Part shown: positions 12,856-22,846 of the stretch, piece by piece
How the letters are laid out: the number at the start of each line of letters is the position of its first letter
How positions within the stretch are numbered: position 1 is the stretch's first letter
Source: RGIG1752 sp045650425
Lineage (GTDB): Bacteria > Bacillota_I > Bacilli_A > RF39 > UBA660
Assembly: GCA_045650425.1 (NCBI GenBank)
Contig: JAZRRD010000044.1
Coordinates: forward strand, 1-25,207
Direction: 5' to 3'
DNA: 25,207 nucleotides
Position numbers and translations under genes: made by a program
Notes under the pieces: generated by a model
Databases searched by the model: none
Told to the model about the DNA's origin: nothing
Seen by the model: the letters and a program-made list of their open reading frames with translations, nothing else

Positions 12856-15762
12856 ATGGCAAATTCAAAAATTAAAGGTATTACTATTGAACTTGGTGGA
12901 GATACAACCAAATTAGATAAAGCATTGTCTGAATCAGAAAAACAAAGTAAAAATTTACAGGGTGAATTAAAAGGTATTAATACTTTATTAAAGTTTGATC
13001 CATCAAGTATTGAATTAATAACTCAAAAACAACAAGTATTAAGTGAATCAATTGAAGCAACAAAAAGTAAGTTAAATACTTTGAAAGATGCACAAGTACA
13101 AGTTCAAGCACAATTTGAAAAAGGCGATATTACCGCAGAACAATATCGAAGTTTTCAAAGAGAAATAGTAAGTACACAAAAGAAATTAAATGATTTAGAA
13201 AATCAACAAAGCCAATTAAATAGTGTATTAAATCAAGCAGAAAGTGCTTATAGCTCATTAACTAAAAAAATATCTAGTCAAGAAGATGAACTATCATCAT
13301 TAAAAAAAGAATATGCTAACATTGTTTTAGAATATGGTAAATCATCAAAAGAAGCAAAAGAAATGGGAAAACAAATAAAAGCACTATCTGATGATTTAGC
13401 TGATAATGTAACAAAAATAAGCAAAGCAGAAAATGCAGCCGAAAAATTAAGTCAATCATTAAAAGAAGCAAATGATAGTGCAAAAGATACTGATGGATAT
13501 ACAGTAGCAAAAGATGTATTAGCAGATTTTGCATCAAATGCTATACAAGGTGTTATTGATGGTATTGGCAATGTTATTTCTGCATTAGGTGAATTACCTG
13601 CAGCAACAGAAGAATATAGGTCAATGATGGCTAAATTAGAGGGTTCAACTAAAACATTTGGTTATTCTGCAGATTTTTCAAAAGAACAATTTGATAATTT
13701 CTATTCTTATTTAGGCGATAACCAAATGGCAACAAATGCGATCACTAATTTAATGGGTATTGGTACATCAACTGAAAGTATTTCAAAGATAGCAGAAGGT
13801 GCTATAGGAGTATGGGCTTCTTATGGTGATAGCATACCAATTGAATCTTTAACAGAAAGTATCAATGAATCAATCCAAGTTTCAAAAGTAACTGGTACAT
13901 TGGCCGACACAATCAATTGGGCGAAAATATCTAATGAAGAAATGAGTGCTTCACTTGGTAAAGGAAGCAAAGCTCAAAAAGCATTTAATAAAGCAATTAA
14001 AGATGGTGAAACACAAGAAGATGCATTTAGTGCAGCATTATCTGCAACCAATAGCCAACAAGAAAGAGCAAATATTATAGCTCAATTTTTAAATTCAACA
14101 TATGGAGAAAGTAAAAGTACATATGATGAAATGACTGGTAGTATTCAAGATGCAAAAACCGCTGAAAATGAATTACAAGAAACACAAGCACAATTAGCAG
14201 AATCAATAGAACCTATGCAAACAGCATTTACTAATTTAAAAACAAAAGCATTAGAATTATTATTACCTATTGTTCAAAAAATATCTGAATTATTCCAAAA
14301 ATTAGGCAAATGGATGGAAGAAAATCCAGCAAAAGCAGAACTTTTAAAAGGTGCTTTAATTGGTATTGCAAGTGCATTAGGAATATTAGCAAGTGCATTA
14401 GCAATATCTAATTTAATTACACTGGTTCAAAAAGCATTTGCATTATTAAATGTAACTATGTTAGCGAATCCAATAGTTCTGATTGTTGCAGCAATATCAG
14501 GTTTAGTTGCTGCATTTATTTATTTGTGGAACAATTGCGAAAGTTTTAGAGAATTTTGGATTAATTTATGGGAAGGAATAAAAAACACCGTTAGTACAGC
14601 TATAGAAGGTGTAAAATCATTTCTTTCAACTATTGGAGAATGGATAAATACAAATGTCATTCAACCAGTTATTGTTTTTTTTCAAGGTTTGTGGGCAGGT
14701 ATTCAAGAAGTATGGGATGGAATAGTATTAGGCATTAAAATTTTTATAGGTTTAGTTGCTTCTATATTTGATGCAGCTTTACAAATAATTTTATTGCCAT
14801 TTACATTTATTTGGGAAAACTGCAAAGAATATGTGTTTAACGCATTTGAATGGATTAAAGAAAAAATACAAAATGCAATTGATTGGATTAAATCTTTTGT
14901 GTTAGCAGGTTTTGAATTAATAAGTAAATATATTATAGATCCAATTATGGTAGCAAAAGATTGGATTGTAAGTGCATTCAAAGCAATAGGTGAATATATA
15001 AGTAAAAAAATCGAACAAATAAAAGGATTTGTTAAATCAGGATTTTTATTTGTAAAAAATAATATTATTACACCAATTGTAGATGCAAAAAATAAATTTG
15101 CTGCAGCTATCACAAGTTTGGTAGATGGTGCTAAAAATAAATTCAATACTTTTAAAGAAAATGTATCAAATACATTTAATAAAATTAAAACTGCTTTAAC
15201 TAAACCGATAGAAAATGCTAGAGATGCTATAAAGGGAATGGTAGAGAAAATTAAAGGATTTTTTAACTTTAAAGTATCATTACCAAATATTAAATTACCT
15301 CATTTTTCAATCAAACCAAAGGGTTGGAAGATGGGAGATTTATTAGAAGGTTCTATTCCTAAACTAGGTATTGAATGGTATGCAAAAGGTGCAATTTTAA
15401 AGAAACCTACTATATTTGGTACAAATGGAAATAATGTAATGGTTGGTGGAGAAAAGGGAACAGAAGCAATAGCACCAATTAGCGAATTATTAAAGTATGT
15501 AAAATTGGGGGTAAATGAAAGTTTACGAGAAACATTATTTGATGCCTTAACTCATTTTACAAATACTAAAGTTCAAACAAGAAATACAACTGTATATGGA
15601 ATCAATGAATTAACTCATTTATTACAAGTATATATGCCTGAAATTATTGATAATATGGGTAGAGATATAGTTCTTGATGGTAAAAAAGTTGGTCAAACAA
15701 TAGCACCAGAAGTTAATAAACAATTAGGTGTAATTGCACTAGCAAATTCAAGAGGTCGCTAG
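12856..15762 (+). CDS. tail tape measure protein
   Basis: At 968 residues this is the longest gene; its length sets tail length. The first 210 residues are coiled coil (SIELITQKQQVLSESIEATK). A middle domain around residues 260-430 resembles tape measure proteins of Firmicute phages (ATNAITNLMGIGTSTESISK). Two membrane-compatible hydrophobic helices lie near residues 498-560 (GIASALGILASALAISNL; IVLIVAAISGLVAAFIYLW). Amphipathic Trp-rich repeats follow (EWIKEKIQNAIDWIKSFV). The C-terminus carries NNVMVGGEKGTEAIAPISEL, the conserved end motif of the family. AAAGGAGGTC precedes the ATG. No peptidase or lysozyme domain was seen. At roughly 1.5 angstrom per residue a tail of about 145 nm is expected. 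Confidence 0.93.
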   Translation: MANSKIKGITIELGGDTTKLDKALSESEKQSKNLQGELKGINTLLKFDPSSIELITQKQQVLSESIEATKSKLNTLKDAQVQVQAQFEKGDITAEQYRSFQREIVSTQKKLNDLENQQSQLNSVLNQAESAYSSLTKKISSQEDELSSLKKEYANIVLEYGKSSKEAKEMGKQIKALSDDLADNVTKISKAENAAEKLSQSLKEANDSAKDTDGYTVAKDVLADFASNAIQGVIDGIGNVISALGELPAATEEYRSMMAKLEGSTKTFGYSADFSKEQFDNFYSYLGDNQMATNAITNLMGIGTSTESISKIAEGAIGVWASYGDSIPIESLTESINESIQVSKVTGTLADTINWAKISNEEMSASLGKGSKAQKAFNKAIKDGETQEDAFSAALSATNSQQERANIIAQFLNSTYGESKSTYDEMTGSIQDAKTAENELQETQAQLAESIEPMQTAFTNLKTKALELLLPIVQKISELFQKLGKWMEENPAKAELLKGALIGIASALGILASALAISNLITLVQKAFALLNVTMLANPIVLIVAAISGLVAAFIYLWNNCESFREFWINLWEGIKNTVSTAIEGVKSFLSTIGEWINTNVIQPVIVFFQGLWAGIQEVWDGIVLGIKIFIGLVASIFDAALQIILLPFTFIWENCKEYVFNAFEWIKEKIQNAIDWIKSFVLAGFELISKYIIDPIMVAKDWIVSAFKAIGEYISKKIEQIKGFVKSGFLFVKNNIITPIVDAKNKFAAAITSLVDGAKNKFNTFKENVSNTFNKIKTALTKPIENARDAIKGMVEKIKGFFNFKVSLPNIKLPHFSIKPKGWKMGDLLEGSIPKLGIEWYAKGAILKKPTIFGTNGNNVMVGGEKGTEAIAPISELLKYVKLGVNESLRETLFDALTHFTNTKVQTRNTTVYGINELTHLLQVYMPEIIDNMGRDIVLDGKKVGQTIAPEVNKQLGVIALANSRGR

Positions 15763-15775
15763 GAAGGAGGATTAA

Positions 15776-16411
15776 ATGAATAACGGAGTTAAATTTGGAG
15801 ATAAACATTCTATTAATGATTGGGATTTATTGATGGTTAGTAAATCAATAGGAGATGCTGAACCAAAAATTATAGATGTAGATATTCCAGGAGCTAATAG
15901 TAAATTAGATTTGTCTGAATGGACAGGTGAAGTTTTATATAATAATCGAACTTTAATTTTTAATTTTGATATTTATGATAATCCTTCTAACTGGTGGAAT
16001 TTGAAAAGGCAAATAACAAATTATCTTCATGGAAAAAAATTAAAAATAATTTTAGACCAAGATAATAGTTATTATTATTATGGTAGATGTAAGGTTACTG
16101 ATTTTTCAAATGAAACAACAGTAGCACATATAACTATAGAATGTGATTGTGATCCATTTATATATAAAAATGAAATTACTACAAAAACAATCACTGGTAC
16201 AGGTACATTAAATTTATCAAATGCTAAAAAACGAGTAATGCCTACAATAACATCAACTGAAAGTATGCAATTTACTTTTGAGGATAAAATTTTTACTATA
16301 AATGGAACTTTACAAAGTCCTGATATTATTTTAAAAGAAGGAGATAATATATTTGAAGTAACAAGTGGAGCGGGAACATTAACTGCAACGTATCAGGAGG
16401 GCGAATTATAA
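15776..16411 (+). CDS. distal tail protein (Dit)
   Basis: The 211-residue protein fits the Dit family, the hub ring that joins tail tube and tail tip. Typical elements are the N-terminal strand NGVKFGDKHSINDWDLLMVS, the belt region with VDIPGANSKLDLSEWTGEV, RTLIFNFDIYD and the arm NLKRQITNYLHGKKLKI. A short C-terminal beta domain follows (TGTGTLNLSNAKKRVMPTI). Its length corresponds to a short Dit without an inserted carbohydrate-binding module. GGAGG (about 15764-15768) precedes the ATG and the stop overlaps the next start. Confidence 0.88.
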   Translation: MNNGVKFGDKHSINDWDLLMVSKSIGDAEPKIIDVDIPGANSKLDLSEWTGEVLYNNRTLIFNFDIYDNPSNWWNLKRQITNYLHGKKLKIILDQDNSYYYYGRCKVTDFSNETTVAHITIECDCDPFIYKNEITTKTITGTGTLNLSNAKKRVMPTITSTESMQFTFEDKIFTINGTLQSPDIILKEGDNIFEVTSGAGTLTATYQEGEL

Positions 16412-18087
16412 TGTATAGAATAAATTATGATGACTTCCTATTACATGATTTAAATGTTCCTAGTGAGTATGGCTATTATTTATTAGAACCAGTGTTAAAT
16501 GAAGAAGTAAACAAAGTGGCAGAATTAAATTTTGATATTAGTCCTACTCATCCTAGTTATGACAAATTGGAACATCTAGTTCCTAGCATTATTTTAAAGA
16601 AAAATAATAAAACTATATTTAAGGGTAGAATCATTAAAGAAAATCAAAATATGGATAAAACAAAGCAAGTAACATGTGAAAGCATACTTGCTTTTTTATT
16701 TGATAGTGTAGTAAGGCCTTATACATTTCAAGGAAGCCCTGCAGATTTACTAAAGTTTTTTGTTGATAATCATAATTCACAAGTAGATGTGGATAAACAA
16801 TTTAAATTGGGGAAAACAACAGGTTCAAATTTAGATAACAATGAATATATCAATAGAAGTAATACAAATTATTCTAATACTTATGATGAAATACAAGATA
16901 AGATTTTAAATATTGGTGGTTATTTCTATGTTAGATATGAAGATGATGGGAACTATTTAGATTGGGTAGATGATTTTACTGGTGATGTAGGACAAATTAT
17001 TTCATTACAAACAATTGAATTTGGAAATAATTTAAAAGATATTACAGTAGAAAATGATGCTTCTGATACATATTCAGTAGTAATTCCATTAGGAGCGGAA
17101 GTAGATAATGAAGATGGAACTAAATCAAGATTAACAATAGAAAGTGTAAATGATGGTTTAGATTATCTTATAAATGAAGCTGCTTTAAATAAATATGGAT
17201 GGATAGTAGCACCAGTAGAAAAAACTACATGGAATGATGTAACATTACCTGAAAACCTAAAGACAAAAGGACAAAACTTATTAGATCAACAAGGTGTAAA
17301 GTTAAAAAGCACTTTAGAATTAAATGCAATTGATTTAAATGTAGTAGATGGAACTATAGATAGTTTTGAGATGTACCAATATATAAGAGCACAAAGTACA
17401 CCTCATAGTATTAGTGCTATATATTTATTAACTAAAAAACAAACACCTTTAACAAAACCTGAAAACATGGTTATTACATTAGGTGAAACTAAAGATACTT
17501 TAACAGGTATTCAAATGGGTAATGACAAAATCATTAAAGAGGTTGGAATAATTGTTAAAGATTATGAAACAAACAAAGAATTAATAAATCAAGAAATAGA
17601 TGAAATAAGACAAGAAGTTATTAACAATACTTCATTAATAGAACAAACAGATTCTCAAATTAGATTAGATGTAGCAGAAGAATATGTTAGTACTGGAACA
17701 TTTAATGAATTTAGAGAAACTACTGAAACACAATTCACAATACAAGCAGATGGAATTGAAGCAAAATTTAGTGAAATGGTGTTAATGGTAGAAAATGTAG
17801 AAGGTGAAACACAAGCACAATTTAGAGAACTTGCTTCGTATATTAGAGGTTATCAAAATGAAGAAGGGCAACCAGTATTAGAATTAGGTTCTGTTACAAG
17901 TGATATTATTTTAAAACAAACAAATGATAGAATACAGTTTGTTCAAAGTGGTATAGAAGTTGCTTATGTATCAAACAATACTTTATATATAACTGATGGA
18001 CATTTCTTAAATAGTTTAAGAGTTGGTGATTTTGCATTTTTACCTAGAGAAAATGGTTCACTAGATTTTAAGAAAGTTACATTTTAG
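16411..18087 (+). CDS. tail-associated hub protein (Tal-like, prophage tail endopeptidase family)
   Basis: The 558-residue protein follows Dit and has the gp27/gp44-like hub fold expected for the N-terminus of Tal proteins: LLEPVLNEEVNKVAELNFDI, FKGRIIKENQNMDKTKQVTC, SPADLLKFFVDNHNSQVD, and VENDASDTYSVVIPLGAEV. After about residue 385 comes a coiled coil (NQEIDEIRQEVINNTSLIEQ) and a short beta-rich end (IRVGDF-like LRVGDFAFLPREN). No clear catalytic domain follows the hub, so it is probably a structural hub and fibre base, not an enzyme. It starts in the Dit stop codon (TAATG). Confidence 0.85.
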   Translation: MYRINYDDFLLHDLNVPSEYGYYLLEPVLNEEVNKVAELNFDISPTHPSYDKLEHLVPSIILKKNNKTIFKGRIIKENQNMDKTKQVTCESILAFLFDSVVRPYTFQGSPADLLKFFVDNHNSQVDVDKQFKLGKTTGSNLDNNEYINRSNTNYSNTYDEIQDKILNIGGYFYVRYEDDGNYLDWVDDFTGDVGQIISLQTIEFGNNLKDITVENDASDTYSVVIPLGAEVDNEDGTKSRLTIESVNDGLDYLINEAALNKYGWIVAPVEKTTWNDVTLPENLKTKGQNLLDQQGVKLKSTLELNAIDLNVVDGTIDSFEMYQYIRAQSTPHSISAIYLLTKKQTPLTKPENMVITLGETKDTLTGIQMGNDKIIKEVGIIVKDYETNKELINQEIDEIRQEVINNTSLIEQTDSQIRLDVAEEYVSTGTFNEFRETTETQFTIQADGIEAKFSEMVLMVENVEGETQAQFRELASYIRGYQNEEGQPVLELGSVTSDIILKQTNDRIQFVQSGIEVAYVSNNTLYITDGHFLNSLRVGDFAFLPRENGSLDFKKVTF

Positions 18088-18098
18088 GAGGTGAGTAA

Positions 18099-20057
18099 AT
18101 GGCATTTGTAAACTTAACTAAAAAAAGTTGGGGTTCTAGTCCTGATATAGATATACAACCTGCTTATGAAATGAGAAGAAGCGGTGCAGATATGCAATAT
18201 AGAGTTAGGGTAACAGTAGGAACGGTAACAGGCCAATCATATTTTGGTTTTCCTATCTATATGAAAACATATTTACAAAGTAGTTTAAAAGATACTCATA
18301 CTTTAAAAAGTGCTAGTCCTAGTCAATGGAGTAATGAAATTGTATATACTACTGATTGGTTTACTATTTCAAATAAAACAAGCGGAACAACTTCATTAAG
18401 TTTAAATATATATAGTGGTAGTGGTTCAAGTAGAAATAGTACATATTCTTATTCTTTACCAATTGAACCTGCAGCAAGTGTTTTAGGTTCAATAAGTAGT
18501 TTTACATTTGGAAATGCTATTAATATTCCTATAACAAAATATAATAGTGGTTTTTATGATGTACTAACAATTTCAGTAGGTGGAACTACTATTAAAACTG
18601 TTAATGGTATAACTAATGGTTATGATGTTAGTTTTACTGCAACAGAATTAAATAATATATATGCTAAATTACCTAGTGCAACAAAGGGAACTGTAACATT
18701 TAAATTAACAACTAAAACAAGTTCAAGCGGTTCAACAGTAGGAACATCTACAAAGACTGCAACAGGAACAATACCTAGTAGTGTAAAACCTACAATATCA
18801 GGAATTACATTAGCAGAAGCAACAAGTGGTTTAGCAAGTAAATTTGGTGCTTATATTCAAAATAAAAGTAAAATAACTGGAACTGTTAATGCAAGTGCAG
18901 GAAGTGGTTCAAGTATAAGTGCTTATAAGACAACTATTAATGGAAGTTCTTATACATCAAAGACATTTACAACTGGTGTATTAAAAACAAGTGGCACAAA
19001 TACAATAACTACAACAGTAACAGACAAAAGAGGTAGAAGTACAAGTTATTCTACAACATTTAGTGTATTAGCTTATTCTAAACCTTCTATAAGCACATTT
19101 AAGGTAGAAAGATGTAATGCAGATGGAACTTTAAATGATGAAGGAATTAATTTTAAAGTAACAGTTAAAAGTAATATAACTGCATTGAATAATAAGAATG
19201 ATAGTTCTTATGTACTTCAATACAAATTATCAAGTGTAGATACATGGACAACCATAGGAAATACTTTAAGTGGGTATTCAGTAAATACTAATTTTGTTGT
19301 AACTAATATAGCTTTAAATATAGATAATGTTTATGATTTTAAATTAACAGTAAGTGATTATTTTGAACCAATACCAAAAAGTTATTCTGTTTCAGAAAGT
19401 TTTACATTGATGAACTGGGGATCAGATGGGCATAGTATGGCAGTTGGTGGAGTTGCATCAGAACCAGATACATTAGATGTAAAAATGGCAAAAACTTATT
19501 TAAGTATTAATTCATTTGTTGGTGGAGAAAGAAGAAATGATAATGAAAAGAATTTGTTCTTTCAAAGTACAGGAAATGGAGCATATAACCACAATTGTAA
19601 ACTATATGGTGCAAATGGTGAATCTGCTACTTCTATTGGTATGTGGGATAGTGTAAATGCTCATTTGATTTATAGATATTTATGTAGTTTAGAAGAATTT
19701 CATTTTTCTACTGATATGAAAATATTACAGGGTGGAAAACCAATATTAATAGAAGCATTATTTAATAATGGTGAGAATAGCGGAAACTTTAGATTAAATA
19801 ATGGTTTTTGTATTCAATGGGGAAAAGTAAGTGTAACACCTACAACTGCAGATACAACATATAATATGGCAGTTAAATTTCCTACTGCATTTTCAACTAA
19901 ACCAAATGTATTTATAATAGGCCAAAGTTCTGCACCTCAAAATTTTAGTTATGCAATAGGACAAGGTGGAACAGATGTTGATGCCTTTGATATTTATTTA
20001 AATAGAACAACTGCTACTGCTACTTCATTTCATTGGGTAGCAATAGGTAAAGTGTAG
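18099..20057 (+). CDS. DUF859-type minor tail protein
   Basis: The 652-residue protein is Ser/Thr/Gly-rich and built of repeating beta domains (SISSFTFGNAINIPITKYNS, GSSISAYKTTINGSSYTS, STFKVERCNADGTLNDEGIN). This organisation and gene position match the DUF859 phage structural family known from streptococcal phages. The last 90 residues (from about 560) form a different unit: FCIQWGKVSVTPT, KFPTAFSTKPNVFIIGQ and FHWVAIGKV, similar to C-terminal domains of tail fibres that contact the host surface. It is probably part of the tail tip. The exact role is unproved. AGGAGGTGAG (about 18087-18096) precedes the ATG. Confidence 0.78.
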   Translation: MAFVNLTKKSWGSSPDIDIQPAYEMRRSGADMQYRVRVTVGTVTGQSYFGFPIYMKTYLQSSLKDTHTLKSASPSQWSNEIVYTTDWFTISNKTSGTTSLSLNIYSGSGSSRNSTYSYSLPIEPAASVLGSISSFTFGNAINIPITKYNSGFYDVLTISVGGTTIKTVNGITNGYDVSFTATELNNIYAKLPSATKGTVTFKLTTKTSSSGSTVGTSTKTATGTIPSSVKPTISGITLAEATSGLASKFGAYIQNKSKITGTVNASAGSGSSISAYKTTINGSSYTSKTFTTGVLKTSGTNTITTTVTDKRGRSTSYSTTFSVLAYSKPSISTFKVERCNADGTLNDEGINFKVTVKSNITALNNKNDSSYVLQYKLSSVDTWTTIGNTLSGYSVNTNFVVTNIALNIDNVYDFKLTVSDYFEPIPKSYSVSESFTLMNWGSDGHSMAVGGVASEPDTLDVKMAKTYLSINSFVGGERRNDNEKNLFFQSTGNGAYNHNCKLYGANGESATSIGMWDSVNAHLIYRYLCSLEEFHFSTDMKILQGGKPILIEALFNNGENSGNFRLNNGFCIQWGKVSVTPTTADTTYNMAVKFPTAFSTKPNVFIIGQSSAPQNFSYAIGQGGTDVDAFDIYLNRTTATATSFHWVAIGKV

Positions 20058-20068
20058 GAGGTGTATAT

Positions 20069-22846
20069 ATGGATGAAGAAATTATAATTCCAGAAGAAGA
20101 AACATTTGATTATAAAAAATTAAGATATATCTTAAATAAAGATGGTTATCTTTGTCATTGTTCAATTGGTGGTTTTATCTTATGCGATTTAGGAGAATGT
20201 ACTGAATATAATGGTGAAATTCCTGATGGATATGAAACACTAGAACAATGGTATGATACACAAATAAATGAAAAGAAATTGAATGCTTGGAAAGTAGTAG
20301 ATGGTAATTTTATTTTTGATGAAAACAAATATAAGGACTTACAAGCAATTTGGAAAATTGAAGAAGAAGAAAATGCACTTGCTACTCATAAATATGTTAA
20401 AGATAAATTAAAAGTATCAAGTAGTGTAATAACAGATGAAATTGCAAGTGGAAAAACAGGATCATCTTTATTAGTTCTATATGATGCAGGTAATTATGAA
20501 ATACCTGAATTAAAAATAGAAAGTGTAGCAGCTCAAAGTGTAAATGTAATTTCATCAAATAAAAATATATTAGGTATTGATGCAATAAGTGAAACTATTA
20601 ATGGTTTAGAAATCACTATAAATAAAGATGGAACAATTAAATTAAATGGAACATCAACTGATTCAATAGAATTTGATTTAAATGGTTCTACTACAAATAC
20701 TGAAATGAAGTATTTAATAAAAGAAAATATGAATTATGCAATGAGTGGACTAACTGAAAATGTTAGTCTTTCTTTGTATTCTTTTGATGGAACTGATAGA
20801 GCATTAGTATATAGTGATTCAAATAGTATTTTTAATCTATCTAACTCAAATAACATAACTCAAACAACATTAAATATTCCTAGTGGAATTACATTTGAAG
20901 ATGTTGTTATAAGTCCTCAAATAGAATTAGATAATGCTACAAGTTTCATAAAACATGAAGAAACAAAATCATTTGCAATATTAAATGATAATGAATGCTA
21001 TATTGATGGTTTAATGTCTTATGAAGATAAAACTATTATTATGATTGATGCAGATGTAACAAGTAGTATCAAATATTATAGACATCAATATTTAAATGAA
21101 AAATTTGCAGAAATAGAAGTAAATGAAAAAGAAGTTAAATCAACAGTTTTAGAAATGAATGAAACAATAGATCAACAAAATACTAAAATATCTCAAATAT
21201 CACAAACTGTTAGTGAAATTAAGAGTGAAATAAGTGATATAGCAGATATAACAATTTCTGCAGATGGCTATGGAAGTGTTTATTTAGAAAAGATAAATGA
21301 AAGTGAACCAATATATATAAAGATATATCCTAGTGAAAATGAAGATATTAGTTTTCTATATCCTAGAGATAATTTATATCCTAGTGATGATTTAATTCTA
21401 AAAGGTAGAACATTAAGATTTGAAAATGATGAATACATAGTAGATTATGAACTACCTAATGATTTACTTTATTATGATGAAAATATTTATGATGAGTTCA
21501 TTTTAGATTATGACAATCAAAAATGTGAAGTTAATAAAAGAGTTGGTTGTAATGAAGATGGTTCTAAATACATATTAGATGTACCAAAAACAATAAGTTA
21601 TGAATATCCTACAATACCTTTAACAACAGGTGATTATACTGTAACAATGCTAAATTATGATAATGCTTATATGTTTATTAGAATGATGTGTGAGAACATC
21701 TATACTACTCAATTTGCAACTAAAGTAGAACTAAATTCTTCTATTAGTCAAACAAAAGATAGTATAACTTCACAAGTTTCAAAAGAATATGCTACTAAAA
21801 ATGAATTAGTAAGTACTCAATCAAGTATCAAACAAACAACTAATAGCATTAATTTAGAAGTATCTAAAAAGGTAAATAATACTGATTATACTTCTGCAAA
21901 TATCTTAATGAAGATTAATAATGATACAAGTTCAACTGTTATTAAGGCAGATAAAGTAGACATTGAAGGTATTGCAACATTTACAAATAACAAACTAGCA
22001 AAAGCAGGTTCAACAACCATAAATGGTTCTAATATCACAACAGGAACATTAAGTGCTAATAGAATTAATGGAGGTTCAATAACTGCTTCTACAATTAATT
22101 TAGGAAGTGGAAAATTTAAAGTAACTACTGCAGGAGCATTAACCTCTACAAGTGGAACAATTGGTGGATGGACTATTGACGGATCAAGTGGAATTAAATC
22201 TGGAAGTTCATCATTATTAGCAAATGGAAACCTTAACTTATTCCCTTCTGCAGGTGGAAGATACAATATAAACAATGGTGTAAGGTTAAATGCTACAAGT
22301 GGTGTAGTTATATCTTCTAATGGTGGAGTAACTTCAAACTTTCCAAGTGCTAACCTAGATATTAAGGCATGTAGTGGAGCAACTGCATATATAGGTTGTA
22401 TGGCAAATGCAGATGGAACAAGTGAAAAGAGTGGTGTTAGTTGTACTAATGGAATATTGAAATTTACTTCTGATGGTTATTGTACTTATAATGGTACAAC
22501 TGTTTTTGGAAGTTCTTCTAAAGCAACTAAAGAAAATATAGTTGATTTAAAGGATGAACAAAAAGAAGAAGTATATGAGTTGATTAAAACTATTCCAACT
22601 AAACAATATGACTATAAAAAACAATATGGAAAACCATTTAATTATGGTTTCATCATTGAAGATATTGAAGATACTAAACTAAAAGATTTATTGCATATTA
22701 CACAAGCAGAAAACAATGAAGATATAAAAATGTATTCAACAGAAGATTTAGCAAGATTAGAATTAATCACTATTCAAATGCTAATGAACAAAATAGAAAA
22801 ACTTGAAGCAAGAATAGAAAGTTTAGAAAGAGAGGTAGATAAATAA
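20069..22846 (+). CDS. tail fibre with C-terminal intramolecular chaperone (peptidase S74)
   Basis: The 925-residue protein should be a trimeric host-contact fibre. An N-terminal 110-residue attachment region with TPDG-like text (EIPDGYETLEQWYDTQI) leads to a beta domain, a coiled coil (about 345-395, DQQNTKISQISQTVSEI), a second globular insert (about 400-540, LYPRDNLYPSDD) and another coil (545-607). A Gly/Ser/Thr-rich beta-helical part follows (TINGSNITTGTLSANRINGG). The last 110 residues are the S74 chaperone: SSKATKENIVDL with the Ser-Lys cleavage dyad region, then YGFIIEDIED and a long terminal coil (MNKIEKLEARIESLEREV). In this family the chaperone cuts itself off after trimerisation. 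The stop overlaps the next start. Confidence 0.88.
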   Translation: MDEEIIIPEEETFDYKKLRYILNKDGYLCHCSIGGFILCDLGECTEYNGEIPDGYETLEQWYDTQINEKKLNAWKVVDGNFIFDENKYKDLQAIWKIEEEENALATHKYVKDKLKVSSSVITDEIASGKTGSSLLVLYDAGNYEIPELKIESVAAQSVNVISSNKNILGIDAISETINGLEITINKDGTIKLNGTSTDSIEFDLNGSTTNTEMKYLIKENMNYAMSGLTENVSLSLYSFDGTDRALVYSDSNSIFNLSNSNNITQTTLNIPSGITFEDVVISPQIELDNATSFIKHEETKSFAILNDNECYIDGLMSYEDKTIIMIDADVTSSIKYYRHQYLNEKFAEIEVNEKEVKSTVLEMNETIDQQNTKISQISQTVSEIKSEISDIADITISADGYGSVYLEKINESEPIYIKIYPSENEDISFLYPRDNLYPSDDLILKGRTLRFENDEYIVDYELPNDLLYYDENIYDEFILDYDNQKCEVNKRVGCNEDGSKYILDVPKTISYEYPTIPLTTGDYTVTMLNYDNAYMFIRMMCENIYTTQFATKVELNSSISQTKDSITSQVSKEYATKNELVSTQSSIKQTTNSINLEVSKKVNNTDYTSANILMKINNDTSSTVIKADKVDIEGIATFTNNKLAKAGSTTINGSNITTGTLSANRINGGSITASTINLGSGKFKVTTAGALTSTSGTIGGWTIDGSSGIKSGSSSLLANGNLNLFPSAGGRYNINNGVRLNATSGVVISSNGGVTSNFPSANLDIKACSGATAYIGCMANADGTSEKSGVSCTNGILKFTSDGYCTYNGTTVFGSSSKATKENIVDLKDEQKEEVYELIKTIPTKQYDYKKQYGKPFNYGFIIEDIEDTKLKDLLHITQAENNEDIKMYSTEDLARLELITIQMLMNKIEKLEARIESLEREVDK